Origin: Pseudomonas sp. TH43
GTDB lineage: Bacteria > Pseudomonadota > Gammaproteobacteria > Pseudomonadales > Pseudomonadaceae
Reading direction: 5' to 3'
Length of the DNA stretch: 64,000 nt
Assembly (NCBI RefSeq): GCF_016650635.1
Contig: NZ_JAEKFI010000005.1
Coordinates: forward strand, 124,001 to 188,000
Position numbers and translations under genes: made by a program. Each line of letters begins with the position of its first letter. Within the stretch, counting starts at the first letter, position 1. Positions 34,447-43,167 of the stretch are shown here, piece after piece. The notes beneath the pieces are model-generated. The model did not search any database, was not told the DNA's origin, and saw only the letters and a program-made list of their open reading frames with translations.

Positions 34447-35405
34447 CTGTTTTTTAAGTCCTGGTAATAATCCGCAGTCTGACGGAGCGCCTTCTCAACG
34501 GAGACAGGTGGAACCCAGCCGAGTACATGCCTGGTTTTTTTGATATCGACTTGCAAGGAACTACACAGACGCTGGGCAACACCTTGCCTTCCCAAACATG
34601 AGGCCACAGACTTCAGGACACATATTGGCAAAGGTATCAACCGCGCCTTTTTACCAAGAGCACGCGCCATGTTTTCCAGCAATTGAGTAGTGGACATATC
34701 AGCATCATCGCTGACAAGAAAGGTTTGTCCGGCCGCCGCGGGATGATCAATGCAAGCTACCAGCAGATCCACAAGGTTACCGATGGCCACCAGACTTCGC
34801 CGATTCCCGATTGCTCCCAAAGGCAGAACCGCTCCCCTGTCGAGCCAGCGCATCATACTGAGGAAATTCGCCTTGACGCCTGGGCCGTATACGAGCGGCG
34901 GGCGAATAATCACCACTTCAATCCCCGTCTCTCTTGCGACCGCCCTTAACGCTATTTCCGCCTCCATCTTGGAAATACCGTAAGGATCCATCGGCTGCGG
35001 TTCAATATCCGCTTGAAACGGTTCGCCCGGCTCGGTCGACTCTCCATTGACTTTGATCGAGCTGATAAAAATGAAACGCTTTACACCGGCGGCCGCGGCA
35101 CTCCGGGCAAGACTGACAGTACCTTCGACATTAATGCGTCGAAACTCCGCAAGCGCATCAACCGCCTTGTCATCCATTACATGAACGCGAGCGGCGGCAT
35201 GGATTACCACGTCAATTCCCATCATTGAAGTCGTAGTAGCTGCGCCACCCAACTCGAAGGGCACGACCTGACAGAGGCCATCCAATCGCGTCCTGCCTCG
35301 CGAAGCCGCTACTGGCGTGTATCGGCGATCAAGAAGCAGCCTGTAGACAACGGCCTCCCCGACGAACCCACTAGCCCCTGTAACCAGAACTCGCGAGACA
35401 CTCAT
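34443..35405 (-). CDS. NAD-dependent epimerase/reductase (WbpV-like)
   Basis: A 320-residue extended SDR. The cofactor motif is VLVTGASGFVGEAVV near residues 6-20, the catalytic triad lies at ISSIKVNGE and YGISK (Tyr-x-x-x-Lys near 142-146). It resembles WbpV/WbpK enzymes, which reduce UDP-4-keto-6-deoxy-GlcNAc to UDP-QuiNAc or UDP-FucNAc, the substrate of WbpL. Which epimer is made cannot be decided from sequence by eye. Gene ends overlap both neighbours by four bases (glycosyltransferase upstream, wbpL downstream), showing a tightly packed operon. A UDP-glucose 4-epimerase role is a less likely alternative. Confidence 0.82.
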   Translation of the reverse strand: MSVSRVLVTGASGFVGEAVVYRLLLDRRYTPVAASRGRTRLDGLCQVVPFELGGAATTTSMMGIDVVIHAAARVHVMDDKAVDALAEFRRINVEGTVSLARSAAAAGVKRFIFISSIKVNGESTEPGEPFQADIEPQPMDPYGISKMEAEIALRAVARETGIEVVIIRPPLVYGPGVKANFLSMMRWLDRGAVLPLGAIGNRRSLVAIGNLVDLLVACIDHPAAAGQTFLVSDDADMSTTQLLENMARALGKKARLIPLPICVLKSVASCLGRQGVAQRLCSSLQVDIKKTRHVLGWVPPVSVEKALRQTADYYQDLKNR

Positions 35406-36325
35406 TTGGTTTTACTTCCAATAACCGCGGTCGCCAAACATATAAAAAAGAAAAATATCTTGTCGCGAAACCTGCGCCGACACTTACACGCACTTAAAGA
35501 CAATGCGAGCAACTCTTTTCGACCCAGCTTGAACCAGCGACTGACAAACGGCGACTTTGATGCACCCACAAGATTCGCTATCAACTTTACCTGCGAGAAC
35601 CACCAGCCATCATGAATGGTTTTATAACGAGCAATTAACGGATTAATACCTGTATTCGCCCCGACCTGATTCCGCTCGTGCTGACGGTACTGCATTGAAG
35701 AGTAAGTATCGATGATCCATTCATAGCCATGGCTGCGCGAGAAAGCATAGCAATACCAATCATGCAGGCTGACGTCCTGAACATCCCGCCAATTTTCAAC
35801 GATTGATGTCTTTAACACCTCAGCCAAATCCTGACTAAAGACATACGTACAGCCAGGCCCGGCAGCTTCAAACAAATAGTCCCACTCAACTTGAACTTGA
35901 GCCTTATCAAGAAGGTGGGTTTTTCCATTCGGCCAGAATGCAGTCACATTACTGGAGTAGGCATCAGCTCCCTGCCCACGCAACATATAGGTTGCTCGGT
36001 TCAGCTTATCCGAATGCCACACATCATCCTGGTCAGCGAAGGCGACGAAGTCGTACGCCCCGAAATTTACGTCGCGCATCAAGCGAAAGAAATTTCGCGA
36101 GGCGCCACCAAAACGTCCGATTGATGGCAGCACACTTACATTAGGGTGCAAGGCCGCGAAAGACTCACACCACGCCTCAGTGCCATCATCGGAAGTGTCG
36201 ATGCTGATATGGATACTGACGTCCACCGCAGACTGGCAAAGGATCGAAGCCAGTTGCTCTTCGATCCACTGCATACCATTGTACGCAGCCAGTAAAACTG
36301 CAACCTTGGGTTGTGTTGATGGCAT
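35402..36325 (-). CDS. Family 2 glycosyltransferase (rhamnosyltransferase-like)
   Basis: A 307-residue GT-A transferase with KVAVLLAAYNGMQWIEEQLA, SIDTSDDGTEAW and donor motif ADQDDVWHSDKL near residue 95. The later HDWYCYAFSRSHGY and YRQHERNQVGANTG match rhamnosyltransferase-like enzymes and resemble the equivalent segments of the plus-strand transferase at 32385. The C-terminus is basic with a hydrophobic FFFFICLATAVIG end that may touch the membrane. It begins 50 bases after rmlA. In many pseudomonads rmlC occupies this position; here it is absent. Confidence 0.84.
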   Translation of the reverse strand: MPSTQPKVAVLLAAYNGMQWIEEQLASILCQSAVDVSIHISIDTSDDGTEAWCESFAALHPNVSVLPSIGRFGGASRNFFRLMRDVNFGAYDFVAFADQDDVWHSDKLNRATYMLRGQGADAYSSNVTAFWPNGKTHLLDKAQVQVEWDYLFEAAGPGCTYVFSQDLAEVLKTSIVENWRDVQDVSLHDWYCYAFSRSHGYEWIIDTYSSMQYRQHERNQVGANTGINPLIARYKTIHDGWWFSQVKLIANLVGASKSPFVSRWFKLGRKELLALSLSACKCRRRFRDKIFFFFICLATAVIGSKTK

Positions 36326-36375
36326 GCCATTCCTGCTTGCGACAAATAATCACAGAAGGGAGTATCTCCCCCGAA

Positions 36376-37266
36376 TCACCGTGAAGGCGAATTCAGCAAT
36401 TTCTGCAGGTACTGGCCGTAGCCAGTCTTTTTCAACGCTTCAGCCTGACTCGCAAGCTGCTCGGCCGTGATCCAGCCATTGTTGAATGCAATTTCTTCCA
36501 GGCAGGCGACTTTCAAGCCCTGACGCTGCTCGATGGTGTGAACGAAGTGACTGGCTTCCAGCAAAGAATCATGGGTGCCGGTATCCAGCCAGGCGAAACC
36601 ACGACCCAGCATTTCCACATTCAGCGACTTCTGCTCGAGGTACGCACGATTGACGTCGGTGATTTCCAGCTCTCCACGCTCTGAAGGCTTGATGTTCTTG
36701 GCAATCTGAACAACCTGATTGTCATAGAAATACAAGCCGGTCACGGCGTAGCTGGATTTTGGCTTGAGCGGCTTTTCTTCGATGCTCAGCGCACGGCCCG
36801 ACGCATCGAACTCGACAACGCCAAATCGCTCCGGATCGGAAACGTGGTAGCCGAACACTGTTGCGCCATGCTGCTGGCTGGTCGCCGAACGCAGGTTGTC
36901 GGAGAAGTGCTGACCGTAAAAGATGTTATCGCCCAGGATCAGGCAGCACGGATCATTACCGATGAATTCTTCGCCAATGATAAAAGCCTGTGCCAGGCCA
37001 TCAGGACTCGGTTGCTCGGCATAAGTCAGTTTGATGCCATACAGGCTGCCATCGCCCAGCAGCTTGCGAAAACAAGGCAAGTCTTCCGGAGTCGAGATAA
37101 TCAGAATTTCGCGCATGCCGGCGAGCATCAATACCGACAGCGGATAAAAGATCATCGGCTTGTCGTAGATCGGCAACATCTGTTTCGACACGCCCAGAGT
37201 CAACGGATGCAGGCGCGTACCCGAGCCACCAGCGAGGATGATGCCTTTACGATTTATCGTGTTCAT
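36376..37266 (-). CDS. rmlA: Glucose-1-phosphate thymidylyltransferase RmlA
   Basis: A 296-residue nucleotidyltransferase that joins dTTP and glucose-1-phosphate to give dTDP-glucose. The N-terminal signature GIILAGGSGTRLHPLT (residues 8-23) binds the nucleotide, with SKQMLPIYDKPMIFYPLS and LGDNIFYG following, all at expected spacing. GELEITDVN and the C-terminal helical segment match the RmlA allosteric fold. Full length for the family. The ATG overlaps the rmlD stop by four bases. It feeds RmlB, and through it VioA and RmlD. Confidence 0.97.
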   Translation of the reverse strand: MNTINRKGIILAGGSGTRLHPLTLGVSKQMLPIYDKPMIFYPLSVLMLAGMREILIISTPEDLPCFRKLLGDGSLYGIKLTYAEQPSPDGLAQAFIIGEEFIGNDPCCLILGDNIFYGQHFSDNLRSATSQQHGATVFGYHVSDPERFGVVEFDASGRALSIEEKPLKPKSSYAVTGLYFYDNQVVQIAKNIKPSERGELEITDVNRAYLEQKSLNVEMLGRGFAWLDTGTHDSLLEASHFVHTIEQRQGLKVACLEEIAFNNGWITAEQLASQAEALKKTGYGQYLQKLLNSPSR

Positions 37267-38156
37267 TTGTTCAGAACTTCCCTAAGCATTCGGTTTACAC
37301 CACTTTGCCAATCCGGCAAGTGTAGAGAAAAATTGTCGCGCAGCTTCTGAGTATTCAAGCGTGAATTCAGAGGCCGACGCGCGGGTGTCGGGTAAGAGGT
37401 CGTATCGATCAGATTGATTGTTGTCACAGCCAATTGCTCGCCATTGGCTTGAGCGAACGCGATCACGTGAGTCGCATAACCGTGCCAAGACACTTCACCA
37501 CTCGCCGCCAAGTGATACAAACCCGACAGCTGCGGCTGTTGTAGCACTTGGCGAATTGCCAGCGCCGTGACGTCAGCAATCAGATCTGCACCAGTGGGGG
37601 CTCCGATCTGATCAGCGATAACTTTCAGCGTTTCGCGATCTTTTGCCAATCGCAGCATAGTCTTGGCAAAGTTGTTGCCGCGAGCTCCGTAGACCCAACT
37701 GGTGCGGAAAATCAGATGCTTGCAGCCTGACGCAATGATTGCCTGTTCGCCAGCAAGCTTGCTCGCACCATATTGATTCACCGGTGCGACGTCATCAGTT
37801 TCCTGCCAGGGAGTCGAACCCTCACCACTAAAGACGTAGTCGGTCGAGTAATGAATGAGCCAGGCGCCCAAGAGCGCAGCCTCCTCCGCAATCAGCCGAC
37901 TCGCGTCGCCATTCACTCGAAGGGCTAGTTCAGCTTCGGATTCTGCCTTGTCAACCGCAGTGTAGGCAGCCGCGTTGACGATAACATCGGGCTTGACCTG
38001 CCTGATGGTCGCGCGCACGGCATCCAGGTCGGACAAATCACCGCACAAACCATCGATTGCATGACGATCAAGCGCGATCAGCTCGCCAAGGGGAGCAAGA
38101 GCGCGTTGCAATTCCCAGCCTACCTGGCCGTTCTTACCCAGCAGGAGAATCTTCAT
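37263..38156 (-). CDS. rmlD: dTDP-4-dehydrorhamnose reductase RmlD
   Basis: A 297-residue SDR-type reductase. Cofactor motif LLLGKNGQVGWELQRALAPL lies at the start, with the active site STDYVFSGEG and YGASKLAGEQ (Tyr/Lys near 128-132) and FRTSWVYGARGNNF. It catalyses the last step to dTDP-L-rhamnose. Its substrate is made by RmlC, whose gene is not in this window, so L-rhamnose synthesis needs an rmlC elsewhere. The gene overlaps rmlB and rmlA by four bases on either side. Confidence 0.96.
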   Translation of the reverse strand: MKILLLGKNGQVGWELQRALAPLGELIALDRHAIDGLCGDLSDLDAVRATIRQVKPDVIVNAAAYTAVDKAESEAELALRVNGDASRLIAEEAALLGAWLIHYSTDYVFSGEGSTPWQETDDVAPVNQYGASKLAGEQAIIASGCKHLIFRTSWVYGARGNNFAKTMLRLAKDRETLKVIADQIGAPTGADLIADVTALAIRQVLQQPQLSGLYHLAASGEVSWHGYATHVIAFAQANGEQLAVTTINLIDTTSYPTPARRPLNSRLNTQKLRDNFSLHLPDWQSGVNRMLREVLNK

Positions 38157-39229
38157 GCTTTATTCGAGCGGTCCGCGTAGTTCTGATCGATCCACTGCTG
38201 ATAGGTACCGCTCTTCACGTGAGCGACCCACTCAGTGTTGCTCAGATACCATTCAACGGTTTTACGAATGCCGCTTTCAAAGGTTTCTTCCGGAGTCCAG
38301 CCCAGCTCACGCTGAATCTTGCTTGCATCGATCGCATAGCGCTGGTCATGACCTGGACGATCCTGCACGTAAGTGATCAGGCTTGCATGCGGACGATGCG
38401 TAGAGTCAGGACGTAATTCATCCAGCAAATCACAAAGCGTATGCACAACCTCGATGTTCTGCTTCTCGTTGTGACCGCCGATGTTATAGGTCTCACCAAT
38501 GACGCCTTCGGTAACGACTTTGTACAGTGCACGGGCGTGGTCCTCGACATACAACCAGTCGCGAACCTGGTTACCTTTGCCATAAACAGGCAACGGCTTG
38601 CCTTCCAAAGCATTGAGGATGATCAGCGGGATCAACTTCTCGGGGAAGTGGCAAGGGCCGTAATTGTTCGAGCAGTTGGTCACCAACGTCGGCAGGCCGT
38701 AAGTACGTGCCCAGGCACGAACCAGATGGTCGGAGCTGGCCTTGCTGGCCGAGTACGGCGAGCTAGGCTGATAAGGCGTGGTTTCGGTGAAGAGATCTTC
38801 CGGACCTTCAAGGTCGCCGTAAACTTCATCAGTCGAAATATGGTGAAAGCGGAAAGCAGCTTTGCGGGTGTCATCCAGCGCAGACCAGTACTGGCGGGCA
38901 GCTTCCAGCAGGGTGTAAGTACCGATGATATTGGTCTGGATAAACTCGGACGGACCGGTGATCGAGCGATCAACGTGGGATTCTGCGGCCAAGTGCATGA
39001 TCGCATCCGGTTGGTGTTCACGCAGGACGCGATCAATTTCGTCACGGTCGCAGATATCGACGCGCTCAAACACGTAGCGCGAATCAACGCTAACTTCAGC
39101 CAGCGACTCAAGGTTACCGGCATACGTCAGCTTATCGACGTTGACGACAGAATCGGCAGTACTGGAGATGATGTGTCGAATGACTGCCGAGCCGATGAAC
39201 CCGGCGCCGCCGGTTACTAGAATTTTCAC
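38153..39229 (-). CDS. rmlB: dTDP-glucose 4,6-dehydratase RmlB
   Basis: A 358-residue extended SDR. KILVTGGAGFIGSAVIRHII opens the Rossmann fold; MHLAAESHVDRSITGP, HISTDEVYGDL (with the catalytic Asp-Glu pair) and YSASKASSDHLVRAW follow in order. It turns dTDP-glucose into dTDP-4-keto-6-deoxyglucose, the branch point for RmlD and VioA. A GTG start at 39229 was chosen because the family begins (M/V)KILVTGG; the frame is open upstream to 39274 but that part is not conserved-looking. A purine-rich AAGGG lies about 11 bases upstream. Confidence 0.95.
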   Translation of the reverse strand: MKILVTGGAGFIGSAVIRHIISSTADSVVNVDKLTYAGNLESLAEVSVDSRYVFERVDICDRDEIDRVLREHQPDAIMHLAAESHVDRSITGPSEFIQTNIIGTYTLLEAARQYWSALDDTRKAAFRFHHISTDEVYGDLEGPEDLFTETTPYQPSSPYSASKASSDHLVRAWARTYGLPTLVTNCSNNYGPCHFPEKLIPLIILNALEGKPLPVYGKGNQVRDWLYVEDHARALYKVVTEGVIGETYNIGGHNEKQNIEVVHTLCDLLDELRPDSTHRPHASLITYVQDRPGHDQRYAIDASKIQRELGWTPEETFESGIRKTVEWYLSNTEWVAHVKSGTYQQWIDQNYADRSNKA

Positions 39230-39455
39230 GCGAAACCATACCCTTGAGCTGCGGACAGTGACACCAATGAGCACTGTCTAATCCATGAACGCAGAAACCA
39301 TCAAAACTTGTGGCTTCCGTCAGAGTCAGTCTGAATCGATGTGGGAATAGGCCACTATCGAACAAGGGGTGCATTTTACAGCTTAATGAACGTTTTACTA
39401 ATGGATATAGACAGACTGAAGCGCAATTTCGACAGAAGCCCTATACCTGTCGTTT

Positions 39456-39695
39456 TCAGACAAGGCGCTTGCGTGCTGCTCTGGACGAGCGACCCAGAAA
39501 CCAGCCAAGTATTGGACCGATAAACATACCGATCAGCAACGCAACGACAACGACCAGGGAGACCGGAAGTTGAGGCCCGGACCAACCCAAAAACAACAAC
39601 GACACTGATTGCTGGTTCTCAAGCACAAACGCCAGGATAACCAACACCAGAAAAAGAATAAAAACGCCAAGAAGTATGCGCTTGAGATTACGCAT
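39456..39695 (-). CDS. LapA-domain (DUF1049) membrane protein
   Basis: A 79-residue protein with two membrane helices (about residues 7-25 and 42-65) and a basic tail (RSSRAARKRLV). This is the LapA/YciS (DUF1049) pattern, linked in E. coli to the control of lipopolysaccharide synthesis with LapB. Here it lies 30 bases after ihfB on the same strand. It is unrelated to the large adhesin also called LapA in pseudomonads. AGGGAG six bases before ATG 39695 favours this start over the ATG two codons earlier. Confidence 0.88.
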   Translation of the reverse strand: MRNLKRILLGVFILFLVLVILAFVLENQQSVSLLFLGWSGPQLPVSLVVVVALLIGMFIGPILGWFLGRSSRAARKRLV

Positions 39696-39725
39696 GAGCA
39701 TCTCCCTGATAATTAGCAGCGAGGA

Positions 39726-40022
39726 TCAAACGCCCTCCTCCTCTTCCTCATTCACCCGATCACGCAATTCTTTACCAGGCTTGAAATGCGGAACAAATTT
39801 GCCGTCAAGGCTGACGGACTGACCGGTCTTCGGATTACGTCCGACACGTGGAGCGCGATAGTGCAGTGAGAAACTGCCAAACCCACGGATCTCGATGCGA
39901 TCACCGGTGGCCAGACACTGGGACATTTGTTCAAGCATGGTCTTGATGGCCAGCTCCACATCCTTGGATGAGAGCAGCCCTTGATGGGTGACAATTCGTT
40001 CGATCAACTCCGACTTCGTCAT
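39726..40022 (-). CDS. ihfB: Integration host factor subunit beta
   Basis: A 98-residue HU/IHF-family protein. MTKSELIERIVTHQGLL, then RIEIRGFGSFSLHYRAPRVG with the DNA-minor-groove arm GRNPKTGQSV, is characteristic of IHF-beta (HimD). It pairs with IHF-alpha to bend DNA by about 160 degrees and assists sigma-54 promoters among others. The C-terminal NEEEEEGV is an acidic tail. AAGAAGGGA precedes the ATG. In P. aeruginosa this gene marks one border of the O-antigen locus, as it does here. Confidence 0.97.
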   Translation of the reverse strand: MTKSELIERIVTHQGLLSSKDVELAIKTMLEQMSQCLATGDRIEIRGFGSFSLHYRAPRVGRNPKTGQSVSLDGKFVPHFKPGKELRDRVNEEEEEGV

Positions 40023-40175
40023 ATTTTTCCCTTCTTTTTCAAGCAGCTAGATCAGCGCTTGAAAGGTTTTAGCACGCCCGGAAGATTTTGAACAGCCCAG
40101 GGATTGACATATCTTCACCAGCGTCGAAACGCCCATTTTCAGGGCATCAAATCAACAAACTGGACGAGCTCTCAC

Positions 40176-40454
40176 TCAGCGGCACATCACCAGCATGGTT
40201 CGCGTCACGTAGCCTGCTGGATTGAAGCCAAAGGGAAACTCATCTTCATCCTTGGCCTGATCCGATCGTGTCACCACTTTGTAGCCGGCGCCCTTGCACT
40301 CCTTTGCAGCGCGCTTCTGGCACTTCTCCCAACCGGAGCCCAGCCCCGAACAATCAATCTCTATTCCACTGACGCCACGCACCGCATGAGTCTTGGCGCT
40401 TGTGGTACACCCCGCCAAAACCAGGATTGCTGCGAGGACAATAAACTTGTTCAT
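40176..40454 (-). CDS. Small predicted lipoprotein
   Basis: A 92-residue protein with signal MNKFIVLAAILVLAGC, lipobox LAGC and acylated Cys16. The mature part has four further cysteines (EIDCSG, EKCQ, KECKG, MLVMCR) that could form two disulfides. GLGSGWEKCQKRAAKECKG and GYVTRTMLVMCR are typical of a small family of pseudomonad envelope lipoproteins of unknown role. AAGGA lies six bases before the ATG. It sits alone between ihfB and rpsA on the same strand. Confidence 0.8.
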   Translation of the reverse strand: MNKFIVLAAILVLAGCTTSAKTHAVRGVSGIEIDCSGLGSGWEKCQKRAAKECKGAGYKVVTRSDQAKDEDEFPFGFNPAGYVTRTMLVMCR

Positions 40455-40629
40455 CCATTTCCTTATGCCAGGCTATACCCGACTATCGCATGCTTAAGAC
40501 CAAGCTTAGTCGCGAATAGGCGATTGATCCGATTAAAGAAACAGACAACCAACAAAAGCAATTGGTTTCAACTATCAGCCCAGCACACCACCCCACCTCA
40601 CCTCACCTCACCAAATCGCAGGCACAAAA

Positions 40630-40656
40630 AAGGGCGACCGAAGTCGCCCTTTTTAC
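40630..40656 (-). terminator. Rho-independent terminator of rpsA
   Basis: On the minus strand AGGGCGAC, loop TTCG, GTCGCCCT (40631-40650) is followed by TTTTTT. The C(UUCG)G tetraloop is an extra-stable form. It begins about 20 bases after the rpsA stop. Confidence 0.93.
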
Positions 40657-40669
40657 AATCAAACAGAAC

Positions 40670-42358
40670 TTAGTTCTGTTTGGCCGCCATTGCTTGGCGC
40701 AGCAGGCCAGCCATGGTGGTGTCAGCAGCTTCACCTTCCGGAGCAGTTTTCAGGCTCTGGATAGCTTCTTTCTCTTCAGCATCATCTTTCGACTTGATGG
40801 AGAGTTGGATCACGCGGCTCTTACGATCAACGCTGATGATCTTGGCTTCTACTTCCTGGCCTTCTTTCAGAACGTTGCGCGCGTCTTCAACACGGTCACG
40901 GCTGATTTCGGAGGCTTTCAGAGTCGCTTCGATATCGTCGGCCAGAACGATGATGGCGCCTTTGGCGTCAACTTCTTTCACGGTGCCAGTAACGATTGCG
41001 CCTTTGTCGTTAACCGAGACGTACTCGGAGAACGGATCGCTTTCCAGTTGCTTGATACCCAGGGAGATACGCTCGCGCTCTGGGTCAACCGACAGGATAA
41101 CGGTGTCCAGCTCGTCGCCCTTCTTGAAACGACGAACAGCTTCTTCGCCCACTTCGTTCCAGGAGATGTCGGACAGGTGAACCAGACCGTCGATGCCGCC
41201 GTCCAGACCAATGAAGATACCGAAATCGGTGATCGACTTGATGGTGCCGGAGATTTTATCACCCTTGTTGAACTGGCCAGAGAAATCTTCCCATGGGTTA
41301 GATTTGCACTGCTTGATGCCCAGGGAGATACGACGACGCTCTTCGTCGATGTCCAGAACCATAACTTCCACTTCGTCGCCGACTTGTACGACTTTCGAAG
41401 GGTGGATGTTTTTGTTGGTCCAGTCCATTTCCGAAACGTGTACCAGACCTTCAACGCCTTCTTCCAGCTCAGCGAAGCAGCCGTAGTCGGTCAGGTTGGT
41501 TACACGAGCGGTAACGCGAGTGCTTTCTGGGTAACGGGCTTTGATAGCAACCCATGGATCTTCGCCCAGCTGCTTCAGGCCCAGGGAAACACGGTTGCGT
41601 TCGCGATCGTATTTCAGAACCTTAACATCGATTTCGTCACCAACGTTGACGATCTCGGAAGGATGCTTGATGCGCTTCCAGGCCATGTCGGTGATGTGCA
41701 GCAGGCCGTCCACGCCACCCAGATCGACGAATGCGCCGTAATCGGTGAGGTTTTTGACGATACCTTTGACTTGCTGGCCTTCCTGCAAGGATTCCAGCAG
41801 AGCTTCACGCTCGGCGGAGTTCTCGGCTTCCAGGACGCTGCGACGGGAAACGACGACGTTGTTGCGCTTCTGGTCCAGCTTGATGACCTTGAATTCCAGC
41901 TCTTTGCCTTCCAGGTGCGTGGTGTCGCGCACTGGACGGACGTCAACCAGGGAACCTGGCAGGAACGCACGGATGCCGTTAACGTCGACAGTGAAGCCGC
42001 CTTTAACCTTACCGTTGATAACGCCCTTGACCACTTCCTCGGCTGCGAAGGCAGCTTCCAGAACGATCCAGCACTCAGCGCGCTTGGCTTTTTCACGGGA
42101 CAGCTTGGTTTCACCGAAACCGTCTTCAACCGAGTCCAGAGCAACGTGAACTTCGTCACCGACATTGATAGTCAGATCGCCAGCGTCGTTGTAGAACTGC
42201 TCAAGCGGGATGAGTGCTTCAGACTTCAGGCCAGCGTGAACGGTTACCCAGCGAGCTTGGTAATCGATATCAACGATAACACCGGTGATGATGGAGCCTG
42301 CCTGAAGGTTCAGGGTTTTTAGGCTTTCTTCAAAGAGTTCCGCAAAGCTTTCGCTCAT
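40670..42358 (-). CDS. rpsA: 30S ribosomal protein S1
   Basis: A 562-residue protein built from six S1 (OB-fold) RNA-binding repeats, visible as GSIITGVIVDIDYQARWVTV, VKGIVKNLTDYGAFVDLGGV, VTARVTNLTDYGCFAELEEG and ISGTIKSITDFGIFIGLDGG among others, with the repeated ERISLGIKQL-type ends. It delivers mRNA to the ribosome and is essential in gammaproteobacteria. The ATG 42358 has CAGGA six bases before it and starts MSESFAELFEESL as in the family; the longer frame to 42403 is not coding-like. It follows cmk by about 120 bases, the usual arrangement. Confidence 0.98.
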   Translation of the reverse strand: MSESFAELFEESLKTLNLQAGSIITGVIVDIDYQARWVTVHAGLKSEALIPLEQFYNDAGDLTINVGDEVHVALDSVEDGFGETKLSREKAKRAECWIVLEAAFAAEEVVKGVINGKVKGGFTVDVNGIRAFLPGSLVDVRPVRDTTHLEGKELEFKVIKLDQKRNNVVVSRRSVLEAENSAEREALLESLQEGQQVKGIVKNLTDYGAFVDLGGVDGLLHITDMAWKRIKHPSEIVNVGDEIDVKVLKYDRERNRVSLGLKQLGEDPWVAIKARYPESTRVTARVTNLTDYGCFAELEEGVEGLVHVSEMDWTNKNIHPSKVVQVGDEVEVMVLDIDEERRRISLGIKQCKSNPWEDFSGQFNKGDKISGTIKSITDFGIFIGLDGGIDGLVHLSDISWNEVGEEAVRRFKKGDELDTVILSVDPERERISLGIKQLESDPFSEYVSVNDKGAIVTGTVKEVDAKGAIIVLADDIEATLKASEISRDRVEDARNVLKEGQEVEAKIISVDRKSRVIQLSIKSKDDAEEKEAIQSLKTAPEGEAADTTMAGLLRQAMAAKQN

Positions 42359-42477
42359 TTTAATTCCTGTAAATGAGGGCGAAGGATACGCCCATCTCCA
42401 CACCCCAGACGGTGTGGGTTAGTTTCATATAGAAGAAGCGCCGCAGGACTATGACTGGTCCCCTGTGGCCTTCTTGG

Positions 42478-43167
42478 TCACCCGGCGATATCGCGAATGG
42501 CGATCTCGCTCATGATGCGTTCAAGCACCTGATCGATGGACAACTCCGTGGAATCCAGCTGTATGGCGTCAGCCGCCGGTTTAAGCGGGGCTACCGCTCG
42601 CTGGGTGTCACGCTCGTCGCGCGCACGGATCTCATCTAGCAGACTCGACAGACTAACACCCTCGACTTTGCCCTTCAACTGCAAATATCGACGGCGCGCT
42701 CTTTCCTCGGCACTGGCGGTCAGGAAAATCTTCAGCGGTGCACCAGGAAAAACCACCGTCCCCATGTCGCGACCATCGGCCACCAGACCCGGCGCTTCCT
42801 GGAAAGCACGCTGGCGCTGCAGCAGCGCCTCGCGCACAGCCGGCAAAGCCGCCACTTGCGAAGCGCCGGAACCGATGCTTTCAGTGCGAATGACGTCGCT
42901 GACTTCGTCACCTTCAAGGATGATGCGTTGCAGCTGACCGTCGGTCGCCGCAATGAACTGAACATCCAGATGAGCGGCGAGTTTCTTCAGCAGCTCTTCA
43001 TTGGTCAGGTCAACACCATGGTTGTGCGCAGCGAATGCCAGCAAGCGGTAAAGCGCACCGGAGTCCAGCAGATTCCAGCCCAGACGCTTGGCCAGGATCC
43101 CGGCGACGGTGCCTTTGCCCGAGCCGCTTGGCCCATCAATGGTGATGACCGGTGCAATGTTTTTCAC
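42478..43167 (-). CDS. cmk: Cytidylate kinase
   Basis: A 229-residue P-loop kinase that phosphorylates CMP and dCMP. The P-loop is ITIDGPSGSGKGT near residues 7-19; LDSGALYRLLA, the DGRDMGTVVFP segment and the lid ARRRYLQLKGK follow in family order. The start is GTG 43167 with GAGG seven bases upstream; the GTGA overlaps the stop of the tyrA-aroA gene by four bases, so translation is coupled. It closes the serC-pheA-hisC-tyrA/aroA-cmk series before rpsA. Confidence 0.96.
   Translation of the reverse strand: MKNIAPVITIDGPSGSGKGTVAGILAKRLGWNLLDSGALYRLLAFAAHNHGVDLTNEELLKKLAAHLDVQFIAATDGQLQRIILEGDEVSDVIRTESIGSGASQVAALPAVREALLQRQRAFQEAPGLVADGRDMGTVVFPGAPLKIFLTASAEERARRRYLQLKGKVEGVSLSSLLDEIRARDERDTQRAVAPLKPAADAIQLDSTELSIDQVLERIMSEIAIRDIAG

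Noticed and set aside
40577..40614. CCTCA-type short tandem repeat downstream of rpsA
   Set aside because: Only about four imperfect units, beyond the terminator; no feature proposed.
40562..42322. 586-codon plus-strand frame opposite rpsA
   Set aside because: Antisense shadow of S1; the apparent repeats (for example the recurring NFDFVTN-like pieces) mirror the six S1 repeats.
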